A DNA stretch of 9,880 nt from Myxococcales bacterium (GTDB lineage: Bacteria; Myxococcota; Polyangia; Polyangiales; Polyangiaceae): contig JAGQIY010001447.1 in the NCBI GenBank assembly GCA_020430865.1, positions 1 through 9,880 of the forward strand. Reading direction: 5' to 3'. The notes beneath the pieces are model-generated. The model ran no database searches, was not told where the DNA came from, and worked only from the letters and a program-made list of their open reading frames with translations. Positions 1-7,998 of this stretch are shown piece after piece; positions within the stretch are counted from its first letter, which is position 1, and the number at the start of each line of letters is the position of its first letter. A program made the translations under genes and the position numbers.

Positions 1-847
1 GCTCCATATCCTCGGGGATTTCCTGGAGCTCGGCATCCGTGAGCCGTGCGTAGACCTCGATCAGGTTTCCTCCGGGATCCTTCAGCCAGAGCTCGTGCAG
101 CGGCGTGCCTCGCCAGGTCGTGCGCGCGGGCTTGTGAACTGGCCAGCCCGCGCGCCGGGCGCGCTCGTGGGCGGCGATCACCGCCGCCTTCGAGCCGACG
201 TCGATCCCCAGGTGATACAGCGTGTCGTGGTGGAGCGGATTGCCGTCGTCTACCAGGATCACGAAGTTGGTTCGTAGCGCCTCGCTGACGAAGGTCACGT
301 AGCGATGGGTCCACTCCTTCGGGGCCACACCGAGCAGCCAGGTGTAGAAGCGCGCTGCCGCGGGCAGATCCGGCACGCGGATGCTGGCGTGGAACTCTTG
401 CGGCGCCGGTCCCTCGGGCACGTCGCGCAGCGCTGCGAGCACCCGCAGGCGCATCAGGATCTGATCGCGGGTGACTCGGAAGTGGTGCAGTCGCTCCTCG
501 TCGTTGAGCGTCTCGTGCTTGCGATCGGGGTCCTGCAAGGGCCAGTGCATGCGTGGGGCGCTCGACAGGAAGACCGGGCAGACCTCTTCGGCGCACAGCG
601 TGATCACCAGGTCGACGCTCGCGGGGTCGATGCTCTCCACGGCCTTGGACGTGTGCGCTCCCAGATCGATCCCGAGCTCGCTCATGGCCTGAATGGCGAA
701 CGGATTGACTCGGGACGGCGCGGAGCCGGCTGACTGCACGCGCACGGAATCGCCGAACAGCTGCCGGCCGAGCCCCTCGGCCATCTGAGAGCGCGCCGAG
801 TTGGCGACGCACAGGAAGAGGATGGAGTCGAAGCGCAATCCGGACAT
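1..847 (-). CDS. Fusion of ArsC/LMW-phosphatase-like domain with a VOC (glyoxalase/ArsI-CadI-like) domain, C-terminus cut by window edge
   Basis: The frame reads 282 residues from an ATG at 847 and runs off the left edge with no stop, so the C-terminus is missing. Residues about 7-140 look like a low-molecular-weight phosphatase/arsenate reductase. The phosphate-loop motif CVANSARS gives Cys13 and Arg19 (CX5R-S). A second cysteine pair lies in TLCAEEVCP (Cys85, Cys90), and WPLQDPD (Asp107 or Asp109) holds the likely general acid. Residues about 150-270 look like a VOC metal-binding domain: FHASI (His153), LYHLGIDV (His212) and LIEVYARL (Glu264) match the usual two-His/one-Glu metal site. The family suggests cytoplasmic arsenate reduction or related metal(loid) detoxification. 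ArsI carries a vicinal Cys-Cys about 18 residues before the metal Glu, but this protein has TTWRG there, so organoarsenical lyase activity is doubtful. GAAGGGTG just upstream is a plausible ribosome site. Domain assignment is fairly sure; substrate is inferred. Confidence 0.85.
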   Translation of the reverse strand, partial: MSGLRFDSILFLCVANSARSQMAEGLGRQLFGDSVRVQSAGSAPSRVNPFAIQAMSELGIDLGAHTSKAVESIDPASVDLVITLCAEEVCPVFLSSAPRMHWPLQDPDRKHETLNDEERLHHFRVTRDQILMRLRVLAALRDVPEGPAPQEFHASIRVPDLPAAARFYTWLLGVAPKEWTHRYVTFVSEALRTNFVILVDDGNPLHHDTLYHLGIDVGSKAAVIAAHERARRAGWPVHKPARTTWRGTPLHELWLKDPGGNLIEVYARLTDAELQEIPEDME

Positions 848-915
848 GGCAACACCCTTCGTCGCGTGTGGCGGGTTGACCGAAGCTTGCTCGTGCCCAA
901 TCACATCGTCGAGCA

Positions 916-2004
916 TCAGTTGCTGCCGAAGTACTTCTTCAGGCGTTTGTCCCAGTCAGCTGCGTTGATTCGTTCTAGGAGCGAGGTGTTGATCGCCTCC
1001 CGCAGCGGGCTGCCGCTTGGCAGCGCGAACGCGTAGTCTTGCCGCTCGAGCTGGATCGGCAGTACGTGCAACCGACCCTGGTAGTCACGCTTGATCTGCC
1101 AGCGCAGCAGCGGAGCGTCGTAGACCACTGCGTCGACGCGGCCTGCGGCCAAGTCCTTCAAGCCGGCGTCGAGTGAGTCGACGCTGGTGTACTCGTTCTC
1201 GTTGCTCTTCAGCCACTGTCCGCTGGTGCTGCCGTCGATGCTCGCGACGCGCACCCGACCGAGGTCATCGGCGCTCTGGATGGAGTTGCTCAGCTTGCCC
1301 ACCGTGAGCGCGCTGGTGATCGACGCGGTGAAGAACGAGATCACGATCAACGCCGTGAGCATCCACACCATCGCCAGCAGGCGGCCAGGCACGGTGCGGG
1401 GCGTGACGTCGCCGTAGCCGACCGTGGTCATGGTGACCATCGCCCACCAGAACCCCGCGAAGATCCCCTGGCGATGGCTGCCGCCGAAGTTCTCCGGGTT
1501 GCGCTTGCGCTCGAACAGCCACGCGAGCAGCCCGACCGTGAGCAGCAACAGGCACAGCGCGCCGATGACCTTGAGGAAGGCTGGCGAGACCAGCGCCTGA
1601 GCCACGGCGAGCCAGCCGGCGCCCTCTTCCTTCCGCGCGGCGACGCCCAGGCCCGAGCTGGTGATGGGGTGAGCGAAGTCCATGCGTCGTTCACGCTCCG
1701 CGGTTGCGGTGATCGCGCCCAGCCCGACGTCCACCTGCTGTTGCTCCACGGCACCGAGCAAGCCCTCGAGGTCGTACGCCTTGTAGCTGTACTTCCAGCC
1801 GTGATCCTGGGCGACTTCCTCCCAAAGGTCGATGGCGAGCCCCCGGTACCGATCGCCCTCCTGGATGACGAACGGGGGCGCGACCTTGACTCCGACGACG
1901 AGCGTCCGCTCGGGCGAGGCTCCGGCGGGCTCCGCCGACGCCGAGAGCGCGACGAGCATCAAGGCGAGGAGAACGAGTATCGGGTGCAGGCGGCGTTTGA
2001 TCAT
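916..2004 (-). CDS. GluR0-like prokaryotic ionotropic glutamate receptor (amino-acid-gated K+ channel)
   Basis: The 362-residue product starts with a signal peptide (residues 1-24, ending near ASA). The bacterial amino-acid-binding (SBP family 3) fold follows in two halves. Lobe 1 (about 34-125) contains [11 protein letters not shown] and the [17 protein letters not shown] stretch that usually carries the ligand-carboxylate arginine. The channel is inserted next: a membrane helix at about 144-165, a pore loop at about 181-202 with the filter [10 protein letters not shown] (193-202), and a second helix at about 208-230. The rest of the binding domain runs from about 240 to 362, with [11 protein letters not shown] (Asp297) as the usual amine-binding region. 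This SBP-TM-pore-TM-SBP order is that of Synechocystis GluR0. The TVGYGD filter predicts a K+-selective channel gated by a periplasmic amino acid. GGAG lies 6 bases before the ATG. The next gene downstream begins 68 bp beyond the stop, on the same strand. The ligand cannot be told by eye. Confidence 0.92.
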   Translation of the reverse strand: MIKRRLHPILVLLALMLVALSASAEPAGASPERTLVVGVKVAPPFVIQEGDRYRGLAIDLWEEVAQDHGWKYSYKAYDLEGLLGAVEQQQVDVGLGAITATAERERRMDFAHPITSSGLGVAARKEEGAGWLAVAQALVSPAFLKVIGALCLLLLTVGLLAWLFERKRNPENFGGSHRQGIFAGFWWAMVTMTTVGYGDVTPRTVPGRLLAMVWMLTALIVISFFTASITSALTVGKLSNSIQSADDLGRVRVASIDGSTSGQWLKSNENEYTSVDSLDAGLKDLAAGRVDAVVYDAPLLRWQIKRDYQGRLHVLPIQLERQDYAFALPSGSPLREAINTSLLERINAADWDKRLKKYFGSN

Positions 2005-2119
2005 CCAGGCTCCATCGACGAGCGCACCCAGCTCGCGATGCGCCAGGTCCTTACCCTACATGAAAGCGCCCGCGCTGACAGGGACACCTCGAGGATCGCC
2101 TGCGGCAAAACGCGCCAAT

Positions 2120-2146
2120 CGGCAAGATTCCGCCGATCCCTTGCCG
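2120..2146. repeat. Inverted repeat between the oxygenase and channel genes; weak terminator candidate
   Basis: CGGCAAG (2120-2126) and CTTGCCG (2140-2146) are perfect 7-base complementary arms around a 13-base loop. They lie in the 202-bp gap between the oxygenase stop and the channel start. On the minus strand the hairpin would form about 60-87 bases after the oxygenase stop. No T-run follows directly; a TTTT comes about nine bases later. It could be a weak terminator, a regulator site ahead of the channel gene, or chance. I saw no other structure in this gap and no convincing small gene. Confidence 0.3.
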
Positions 2147-2206
2147 TTTCGACGTTGCTGCGTGGAAATGTCAGGACGGCTGGACCGGCTCCCGAGCGAC
2201 CTCGAC

Positions 2207-3343
2207 TCAGCCGATGAGTGCGTCGAGCTGCGCGCGCCAGTGGCTGAGGGCATCTTCGAAGCGCGCGAAGCGGAAGTGCGTGTTCGCGCCGGTGTGAAGG
2301 CCCCGCTGGATCTGCTCGGCGATGGCGAAGTCCTCATCCAGCGTTCGCAGCGAGAAGGCGTGGTTCTTGTCGAAGAAGGCTCGGGCCTGGGGGGAGAGAT
2401 CGCCCTGGGGCGGCGCTGCACCCACCGTCAGCACCTCGATCTGCGTGCTATCGACGGCGAGCGGAGTCAGCACGATCAGGTCGAAGTGGGACTTCTGCAG
2501 CAGGATCATCGCGTTGGGGTGGAGGGTGTACACGACGTGGGTGTGCTCTCGCAGGCTCCAGCCTTCTCGGGGTAGACCCTGGAGCTCCAGGATCGAGGCC
2601 TTTGGCAACACCGACCGCAGGTGCTTTCCGATGGGCTCCCAGGTCGAGTTCGTATCGCCAAAGACGGAAGCGATGGTGTCCTTGTGGGCGATCTTGAAGT
2701 GGTACGACTCGATGCCGCCCTCGACCACCAGCTTCCAGTTGGCGGCCCAGGCGCGGGTGGTCGAAGCATGGACGGTGGGGCAGGGACCGAGCACTTGCTC
2801 CAGCTCCTCCACGAGCGCCTCCGGTAGCGGTGGCGGGGAGCTATTCGGCGTGGGGCACACGAAGACCAGGCCGGCGGCTTCCTGACAGGGCAGCTCCACC
2901 AGTCCATGTTGCTCCATCCGGAGCGTCGGGAAGCCTTCCTGGTGCCGAACGCGTCGGAGCTGCCCGGTGTTCTCGTAGGTCCAGGCGTGATACGGGCACA
3001 CGAAGCGCTTGCAGTTCCCGGAGGATCTAAGCTCGACCGTCGCTCCGCGATGACGGCAAACGTTGAGGAAGGCGCGGAGTCTACCGTCGTTTCCCCGCGC
3101 GACCAGCACGGGGGCTCCGACGACTTCCGCGGTGATGAAGTCGCCGGGGCGAGCGACTCGCGAGGAGAGCGTCACCAGATTCAGCGCGCGGCGGAACACC
3201 CGCTCGCGTTCGCGCTCGAAGCGCGCTTCGTCGGTGTAGTCTCGAGTCGCGACCAGTACCTCGTCGCCTTTCAGCGGGCGCTGGTTGTGCGTGGCGCGCT
3301 CGAGCGAGGTCGCCAACAGCGCTAGCTGCTTCTCTCGGTTCAT
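2207..3343 (-). CDS. Rieske-type aromatic ring-hydroxylating oxygenase, alpha subunit
   Basis: The 378-residue product has a Rieske [2Fe-2S] site in CRHRGATVEL...CPYHAW: Cys96, His98, Cys116 and His119 are the cluster ligands. The catalytic domain shows ANWKLVVEGGIESYHFKIAH, giving the mononuclear iron ligands His215 and His220 with Glu212 in place of the usual bridging Asp. The third iron ligand is probably Asp338 in DEDFAIAEQIQRGL. Length and motif order fit alpha subunits such as those of choline/carnitine-type or aryl dioxygenases. These insert oxygen into a substrate using electrons from a separate reductase, and no reductase or ferredoxin gene is visible in the window. The ATG at 3343 has GGGGG six bases upstream. 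It begins three bases after the TetR-like frame ends, so the two are probably co-transcribed. The substrate is unknown. Confidence 0.92.
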   Translation of the reverse strand: MNREKQLALLATSLERATHNQRPLKGDEVLVATRDYTDEARFERERERVFRRALNLVTLSSRVARPGDFITAEVVGAPVLVARGNDGRLRAFLNVCRHRGATVELRSSGNCKRFVCPYHAWTYENTGQLRRVRHQEGFPTLRMEQHGLVELPCQEAAGLVFVCPTPNSSPPPLPEALVEELEQVLGPCPTVHASTTRAWAANWKLVVEGGIESYHFKIAHKDTIASVFGDTNSTWEPIGKHLRSVLPKASILELQGLPREGWSLREHTHVVYTLHPNAMILLQKSHFDLIVLTPLAVDSTQIEVLTVGAAPPQGDLSPQARAFFDKNHAFSLRTLDEDFAIAEQIQRGLHTGANTHFRFARFEDALSHWRAQLDALIG

Positions 3344-3346
3344 CCC

Positions 3347-3673
3347 TCACCCCCGATCCTGGATGCACAGAACGCGCTGCATGAAGCGCTGGAGCTCTCC
3401 GATGACGCGCTCCCGAGGCAGCTTTCGTCTGCGCCTCAGGGCGCTGTGTAGCGCCTGACTCACGCCGCCCATCAGGAGCGCCCCGCAGAGCTCGGCGTCG
3501 ATGTGTGGCGGCACGCGCCCCAGGGCTTGTCCCCGGGTCACGTTCTTCGTCGCACCGCGCACCTGATTATCCGTGCGGATACGTTGATGCCGAACTGCCT
3601 CCGCGTCGCCGACCAGGCGTTCTCGGGTTCGACGGCCCCGCGAGGGGGGGGCAGCGGGCTGACTGGTCGACAT
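3347..3673 (-). pseudogene. Degenerate TetR-family regulator with internal deletion (HTH lost, C-terminal domain kept)
   Basis: Reading from the ATG at 3673 gives 108 residues, about half a normal TetR regulator. The first 25 residues look like a TetR N-terminus (SRGRRTRERLVGDAEAV). The last 60 look like a TetR C-terminal domain, from VTRGQALGRVPPHIDAELCG through GALLMGGVSQALHSAL to ELQRFMQRVL. Between them are only about 17 residues resembling nothing, where the helix-turn-helix and the front of the ligand domain should be. A one-base shift after DAEA gives FGINVSARII, which resembles the usual FGxxG...S.R.I start of the HTH, so a frameshift plus a deletion of very roughly 90 codons is plausible. 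The frame is open and ends three bases before the oxygenase ATG. No Shine-Dalgarno precedes the ATG. It may instead be a short expressed protein unable to bind DNA; in-frame upstream extension to 3889 is only the shadow of purE. Confidence 0.55.
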
Positions 3674-3676
3674 GTG

Positions 3677-3690
3677 AAGTGAATTCACTT
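3677..3690. promoter_or_regulatory. Perfect 14-bp palindrome, probable TetR-type operator
   Basis: AAGTGAATTCACTT is a perfect palindrome, AT-rich in a GC-rich surrounding, ending three bases before the ATG of the TetR-like frame. Size, symmetry and position fit a TetR-family operator that would control the TetR-oxygenase pair. The regulator encoded next to it appears to have lost its DNA-binding part, so the site may now be an orphan or be read by another regulator. Confidence 0.6.
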
Positions 3691-3714
3691 TATACGATGA
3701 GCCCGGATCCTCAA
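3687..3714 (-). promoter_or_regulatory. Weak sigma70-like promoter ahead of the TetR-like/oxygenase pair
   Basis: On the minus strand TTGAGG (3714-3709) is followed 16 bases later by TAAAGT (3692-3687). A better -10, TATAAA (3694-3689), has only a 14-base spacer. Either -10 overlaps the 14-bp palindrome, so bound regulator would block polymerase. Transcription would start within about ten bases of the ATG, giving a nearly leaderless message, in keeping with the missing ribosome site. Confidence 0.3.
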
Positions 3715-3797
3715 CCAGCTGTACGGCATCGAGGGCTGATGAGACGGAGGGCCGGGACGCTGGATGCCGAAAGGGAGAGGGCGCCGCGGCCGCGTCA

Positions 3798-4292
3798 TCA
3801 CAGGGGGCGCATGGCCAGGACGCGTTGGCGAAGCGCCTGCTTGTGCGCCCGTAGCCGCTGGAGCAGCTCCTGGTCGGCGCGTGCGCCACCGGCGGCGAGG
3901 ATCTGCACGGCCAGTAGACCTGCGTTGTACGCGCCTCCGATAGCGACCGTGGCGACTGGCACCCCCTTGGGCATCTGACTGATGCTGAGCAGCGCGTCCA
4001 TGCCCTGCAGCTGGCCGATGGGGACTGGGACGCCGATGACGGGAAGCTCCGTGTGCGCTGCGACCATGCCGGGCAAGTGGGCGGCTCCCCCGGCGCCGGC
4101 GATGATCACCGACAGCCCGCGACTGGCGGCGGAGGCAGCGAACTCGGCCATCTCGAGTGGCGTACGGTGCGCCGAGATCACGCGCATCTCATGCTCCACG
4201 CGCATGTCGTCCAGCGCTTCGGCGGCGAGCTGCATCGTCGGCAGGTCGGAGTCGGAGCCCATGATGATCGCGACCCGTGGAGTGCGAGTCAT
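3798..4292 (-). CDS. purE: N5-carboxyaminoimidazole ribonucleotide mutase (PurE class I)
   Basis: PurE converts N5-CAIR to CAIR in de novo purine synthesis and works directly after PurK. The 164-residue product has the full class I pattern. MGSDSDLP (11-18) binds the phosphate of the substrate. SAHRTP (40-45) carries the catalytic histidine (His42). [12 protein letters not shown] (65-76) and [15 protein letters not shown] (105-119) complete the site, and length is normal for the bacterial enzyme. Presence of PurK beside it supports the mutase class rather than direct AIR carboxylation. The ATG overlaps the purK stop as ATGA, with GAGGGG eight bases upstream inside purK. It is the last gene of the dabB-dabA-purK-purE run. 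The 124-bp gap after its stop shows no clear terminator. Confidence 0.97.
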   Translation of the reverse strand: MTRTPRVAIIMGSDSDLPTMQLAAEALDDMRVEHEMRVISAHRTPLEMAEFAASAASRGLSVIIAGAGGAAHLPGMVAAHTELPVIGVPVPIGQLQGMDALLSISQMPKGVPVATVAIGGAYNAGLLAVQILAAGGARADQELLQRLRAHKQALRQRVLAMRPL

Positions 4293-5524
4293 GCGACGCG
4301 CCCCTCGCGACGCAGCTCAGACCAGAGCGCCTGCTCGAACTCCCGCAGGGAGAGCCTGAGCGCAGCGAGCTCCCGGCGATTGCGAGCTCGTGCGGTGAGG
4401 TGCCCCATCTTGCGGCCGGGAAGCGCCTGGCCCTTGCCATACCAGTGGACGTTCACGCCAGACGGGAGGTCCCCGACCTCGCTCGGGGAGCGGGCGATGG
4501 CGCGCGGCCCGAGCAGGTTGCGCATCAAGGCGAAGCCACGGCAGCGTGGCTCGCTCAATGGAAGGCCGAGCACTGCCTGCACGTGAAGGTCGAACTGGCT
4601 CGGACCGTCTTCGTACAGCGTGTAGTGACCGGAGTTGTGCACGCGTGGAGCCATCTCGTTGATCACCAGCTCTCCCTGCGCCGTCAGGAAGAACTCCATC
4701 GCGAACGTTCCGCAGATGCCGAGCTCCGAGGCGACGCGGTCCATCATCTCCCTCGCCTGGGCCTCCGCTCGAAGAGGAACCCCGAGAGCAGTCGCGGGGC
4801 CAAGTACCTCGCGGCAGACACCTGCTTCCTGCTCCGTAATTACCAAGGGGAAATGTTTCGCGACGGACCCGTCGCGGGTTCGTGTGGAGACCATGGCAAG
4901 CTCCAGCGCGAACGGCACCAGAGCCTCCGCGTAGACCGCCGTTCGCGAACGCTTGCTGGTTTCGAGGAACTCCACCACCTGGTGCCGGCCACCCGGGCGG
5001 TCCACGATCAGGTTTCCACGGCCGTCGTAGCCCCCACGAGCCCGCTTGAGTACGAACCCCGGGCCGAAGCGCTCTTCGAGTCCCAACAGCGATTGCAGAG
5101 GGGTCGTCAGGTCCACTTCACAGAACTCCGCCGTCGGCAGGCCCAGGGCTCTGAAGAGGCGCTTCTGTTCGAGCTTGTCTCGAGTGAGACGGATGCACTC
5201 GAGGCCCGGGGTGATAATTGCCTCGGGGAAGCGATAGTGCGCCCTCTTCAGGCGCTCGGGGTCGACTAGCTCGCTTTCGATCAGGATGTGGTCACAGCGA
5301 CTGAAGAGCCGGCTGAGAGCCTGCTCGTCATCCAGGCTTCCAAGCTCGATGGCCGCGGAAGTCTGAGTGGCCGGGGCCCGGGAGTCGGGGGTTAGCACGC
5401 GCACCGTGGCGCCATGACTCAGCGCGGCTTCCGCGATCATCATCGCCAGCTGTCCACCACCCAGGATGCCCAGTCGGGGCGCGGTCTCCGACGTTGTGGG
5501 GTCCATGCCAGTGGGGCGCTTCAT
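4289..5524 (-). CDS. purK: N5-carboxyaminoimidazole ribonucleotide synthase (PurK)
   Basis: PurK is an ATP-grasp enzyme of de novo purine synthesis that joins aminoimidazole ribonucleotide with bicarbonate, spending ATP, to give N5-CAIR for PurE. The 411-residue product opens with the nucleotide-fold motif [12 protein letters not shown] (18-29). [14 protein letters not shown] (157-170) carries the ATP-binding lysine (Lys160) and loop. Magnesium-ligand acidic residues lie in AMEFF (Glu277) and [16 protein letters not shown] (Glu290), and KMGHLT (372-377) is the usual C-terminal PurK signature. All key residues seem intact. The ATG at 5524 overlaps the dabA stop as ATGA, and TGGAG about nine bases upstream could serve as ribosome site. 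A second Met (residue 7) is an alternative start, but the overlap favours the first. Sitting directly after dabA, it may use the bicarbonate that DAB supplies. Confidence 0.97.
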   Translation of the reverse strand: MKRPTGMDPTTSETAPRLGILGGGQLAMMIAEAALSHGATVRVLTPDSRAPATQTSAAIELGSLDDEQALSRLFSRCDHILIESELVDPERLKRAHYRFPEAIITPGLECIRLTRDKLEQKRLFRALGLPTAEFCEVDLTTPLQSLLGLEERFGPGFVLKRARGGYDGRGNLIVDRPGGRHQVVEFLETSKRSRTAVYAEALVPFALELAMVSTRTRDGSVAKHFPLVITEQEAGVCREVLGPATALGVPLRAEAQAREMMDRVASELGICGTFAMEFFLTAQGELVINEMAPRVHNSGHYTLYEDGPSQFDLHVQAVLGLPLSEPRCRGFALMRNLLGPRAIARSPSEVGDLPSGVNVHWYGKGQALPGRKMGHLTARARNRRELAALRLSLREFEQALWSELRREGRVA

Positions 5525-7998
5525 GACGCCTGGCTCCAGTAGGCCTCTGCTTCGCCCCTCTCGGAGTCCATCGAGGCTGGCTCGAGGTCGCGCCAGCGGA
5601 GGCCACCGATGTAGCGCTTGCTGACCCGTCCGCTCTCATCCAGTGCGATGAGATGAATCCAGCCGTTGTCCAGCAGTTGCCGGACGCTCTCGTGCTTCGC
5701 GATGACCGCGTTCATTGCCTCGGCGGGAGCCTCGATGAACACGTTCAGGCGCAGCGGTTCGTGCTGCAGAGTATGACCGTCGTGGACCGATTGCCACGGG
5801 AGGCCCACGCGAAGATCGCCCGTGTTTCCCTCGAGCACGCCGAGGTTCCCGCCGACGACGTTGTGCAGGGTCTTGTTGCCAGCGCCGAGGACATCGGGGT
5901 CGACGCTGGAGGCGTAGTACTGGAGGTTGATCCAGGTCGCGACCACCATCGGCGCGGTCATGATCGTCTCCAGCACGCGGAAGCCTTCGTCGCGCTTCCA
6001 GGAGTATGAGTGCAGAAAGGCCCGACCCTCGAGGTCGACGCTTGCGGTGCGGTGCCTGGGTGCTGCGACGAACGCAGCGCAGCCAGCGAGGCCCCACTCG
6101 GGGCGAACCTGGGCCCAGTCGCGGCTACGCTCGAACCAGGCCGACCCAGTGGCGGTCGGGTCTAGCCGGCGGGCACGCTCCGCCCGGCAGCCCTCGCTGG
6201 CCGCGCGCAAGCCTAGCTCGAGGGCTTCCAGATCTTCCAGGTGACTCGAGGGGATCCGTTCGCGGTCGAAGACGTTCACCTCGTCCGTGGTGGTGTCGTG
6301 CTGTGCTGCAACGAATAGCGTTTCCCGGGGGATGCGTACGCCGAGCCTTCCTACCCCGAGACGGACCGCCGGATCGTTGAGGGCAGCGACGGCGACGCGC
6401 GCGTTCACCCCACCAGCGCGTCCGCCGCAGGCTCCGCAGTCGAGGCCGGCGGCGTGAGGATTGTTGACGCTGGAGGAACCGTGCCCTACCAGCAGCACCA
6501 GGCGAGCGAAGCTCTGAGTCAGCGACATGCCAGATAGCAGGCTCGCTGCGAGTTGAATGCGATCTTCCAGCGGGATGCCAGCTGGCGATCCGTCGTTCGT
6601 CGGGCTGAGGTCGATCGGGTGGCGGGCGTCACCCATCGAGGTGAGCGGGGTCGGGCGCGTGAGACCGAAAGCATCGGTGATCAGCTTGGGCAGGTAGGCC
6701 AGCCCCACGGGGCCGACGAAACTGAAGCACGAGATCGCGCCGAGCTTGAAGCTCTGCCACGCACGGGCCGCGCTCGACCTGTCCTTCAGGCTCTGAATCG
6801 AGTGTGCCGTCCGATCCGCCGTCCCCGCCGTCGCTAGCACGCGGTGCGACGGTCGGAGCAGCACCGGACACTGAGGGATCGCTGCGCCATGTCCCAGCTG
6901 AGTGAATTCTACAGGGAAACCAAAGAAGCCGGCGAAGCCCAGCGTGTCCAGGTCGTCGATGCTGGCTTCGAGGTGCCTGCGGAAGATCTCTGACCGCACG
7001 TCGATGCAAAAGACTGCCTGGAAGCGCGGGACCGATCGCTCCCTCGGACCGCTGGCGAGTTCGAACATCGGAAACAGCCGCTTCTGAAATGTCCGCTCGT
7101 AGGCGACCTGGAGACTGACCCGAGCGACCGTTTCCGGTGCGGGTGAGGGAGCGTCCGAGAGGTGCTTCAGCCTGGCCAGCACCGCGCTCCAGCGCGACCC
7201 ATCGAGCAACGTCTCGTGCAGCGCGACGTCGATGGCCAAGAGCACCGTGAGGAGCTCGACCAGCGTGTCGTCGTGCTCGTCGGCGTACAGTCGGCGTTCC
7301 CAGACCAAGCGGGCGGCGTGACCGCACCAGCCCGGCAGCCTCATCGCAAGGCAATGCACGTAGGGAGTGAGCGTCTCGGGGGTGAGCCCGAGGCGAGCGG
7401 CTGCATGTGCGGCGGCGGCTTGCCAGGAGTCGGGTAGCTGGCGGACGACCTCGCGGAAGCCGCGTGCGCCCTCGATCTCCGGAGTGCGATCCACCTCGGC
7501 CTCTGCTTTCCAGCTACGAAACAAGGACTGGCTGCGCCTGGGCTGCCACGCCGCGTAGTCTTCGTCGAAGTAGCTGGCGAGCCAGCCTCCGAGGTGGTCC
7601 ACCACGAATCGACTCCAGCGTCCGCCCGTGGCCTCGTCGGCCACGTCTGCAACGGTGAGCAGCCGTCCGTTCGTGGACGAGCTGGCTGCGTCCCGGAGCA
7701 CGCGCAGCACGTCTGACCGTTCGAGCGTCCCGCCGGATCCTTCGAGCACCTCGTCGAGTTCGGCCAGTGAGAGCTCCCCGCGCTCGATGAGAGCCGCGTA
7801 GGCGCCCAGCGGAAGCGTGGACCTCACACCACACACCTGCTCCAGGTAGCCGGCGGACTCTTCGAAGCGGCGTTGCTGGAGACCCAGGTAAGGGTTGACC
7901 GCGACGAATCGGTCGAGTGGCCATACTGGTGCGACGATGCTCGATGCGGCGCGCAGAGTGTCTGCGACGGACAGGGAATCAAACGGCTGAGCGTTCAC
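5521..7998 (-). CDS. dabA: DabA, zinc carbonic-anhydrase-like subunit of the DAB inorganic-carbon transporter (DUF2309/UPF0753)
   Basis: DabA is the cytoplasmic, membrane-associated partner of DabB. Together they are thought to hydrate CO2 in one direction, driven by an ion gradient, so that bicarbonate builds up in the cell. The 825-residue length is typical. PVWPLDRFVAVNPYLGL (24-40) is the family N-terminal signature. FCIDVRSE gives Cys331 and Asp333, and LVGHGSSSVNNPH...GLDCGACGG gives His506 and Cys521. These match the zinc ligands known for Halothiobacillus DabA (Cys351, Asp353, His524, Cys539), including the 2- and 15-residue spacings. GFAGFFGFPVEF, CPVLLRPSH and the late NKTLHNVVGGNLGVLEGN stretch are also family-like. 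The start is GTG at 7998, set by a perfect AGGAGG six bases upstream and the GTGA overlap with dabB. No break or lost key residue was seen. Confidence 0.97.
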   Translation of the reverse strand: MNAQPFDSLSVADTLRAASSIVAPVWPLDRFVAVNPYLGLQQRRFEESAGYLEQVCGVRSTLPLGAYAALIERGELSLAELDEVLEGSGGTLERSDVLRVLRDAASSSTNGRLLTVADVADEATGGRWSRFVVDHLGGWLASYFDEDYAAWQPRRSQSLFRSWKAEAEVDRTPEIEGARGFREVVRQLPDSWQAAAAHAAARLGLTPETLTPYVHCLAMRLPGWCGHAARLVWERRLYADEHDDTLVELLTVLLAIDVALHETLLDGSRWSAVLARLKHLSDAPSPAPETVARVSLQVAYERTFQKRLFPMFELASGPRERSVPRFQAVFCIDVRSEIFRRHLEASIDDLDTLGFAGFFGFPVEFTQLGHGAAIPQCPVLLRPSHRVLATAGTADRTAHSIQSLKDRSSAARAWQSFKLGAISCFSFVGPVGLAYLPKLITDAFGLTRPTPLTSMGDARHPIDLSPTNDGSPAGIPLEDRIQLAASLLSGMSLTQSFARLVLLVGHGSSSVNNPHAAGLDCGACGGRAGGVNARVAVAALNDPAVRLGVGRLGVRIPRETLFVAAQHDTTTDEVNVFDRERIPSSHLEDLEALELGLRAASEGCRAERARRLDPTATGSAWFERSRDWAQVRPEWGLAGCAAFVAAPRHRTASVDLEGRAFLHSYSWKRDEGFRVLETIMTAPMVVATWINLQYYASSVDPDVLGAGNKTLHNVVGGNLGVLEGNTGDLRVGLPWQSVHDGHTLQHEPLRLNVFIEAPAEAMNAVIAKHESVRQLLDNGWIHLIALDESGRVSKRYIGGLRWRDLEPASMDSERGEAEAYWSQAS

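Noticed and set aside
305..733. 142-codon plus-strand frame over the ArsC-VOC gene
   Set aside because: The minus-strand frame shows clear phosphatase-loop and VOC motifs across the same bases, so this is a shadow.
1474..2217. 247-codon plus-strand frame over the channel gene and the gap beyond
   Set aside because: It is antisense to the GluR0-like gene with biased, charge-rich composition and no domain pattern; a second shifted frame of equal length covers nearly the same region.
3781..3797. GC-rich GCGGCCGC palindrome just after the purE stop as a terminator
   Set aside because: It has little stem beyond the restriction-site-like core and no T-run, so it does not support a terminator call.
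3674..3889. Upstream in-frame extension of the TetR-like frame to 3889
   Set aside because: It runs through the palindrome, promoter-like bases and the end of purE and has no TetR similarity; the ATG at 3673 begins the TetR-like sequence.
4277..5269. 330-codon plus-strand open frame opposite purK
   Set aside because: It lies wholly antisense to purK, whose motifs are intact, and its translation has no recognisable family motif. GC-rich third-position bias creates such shadows.
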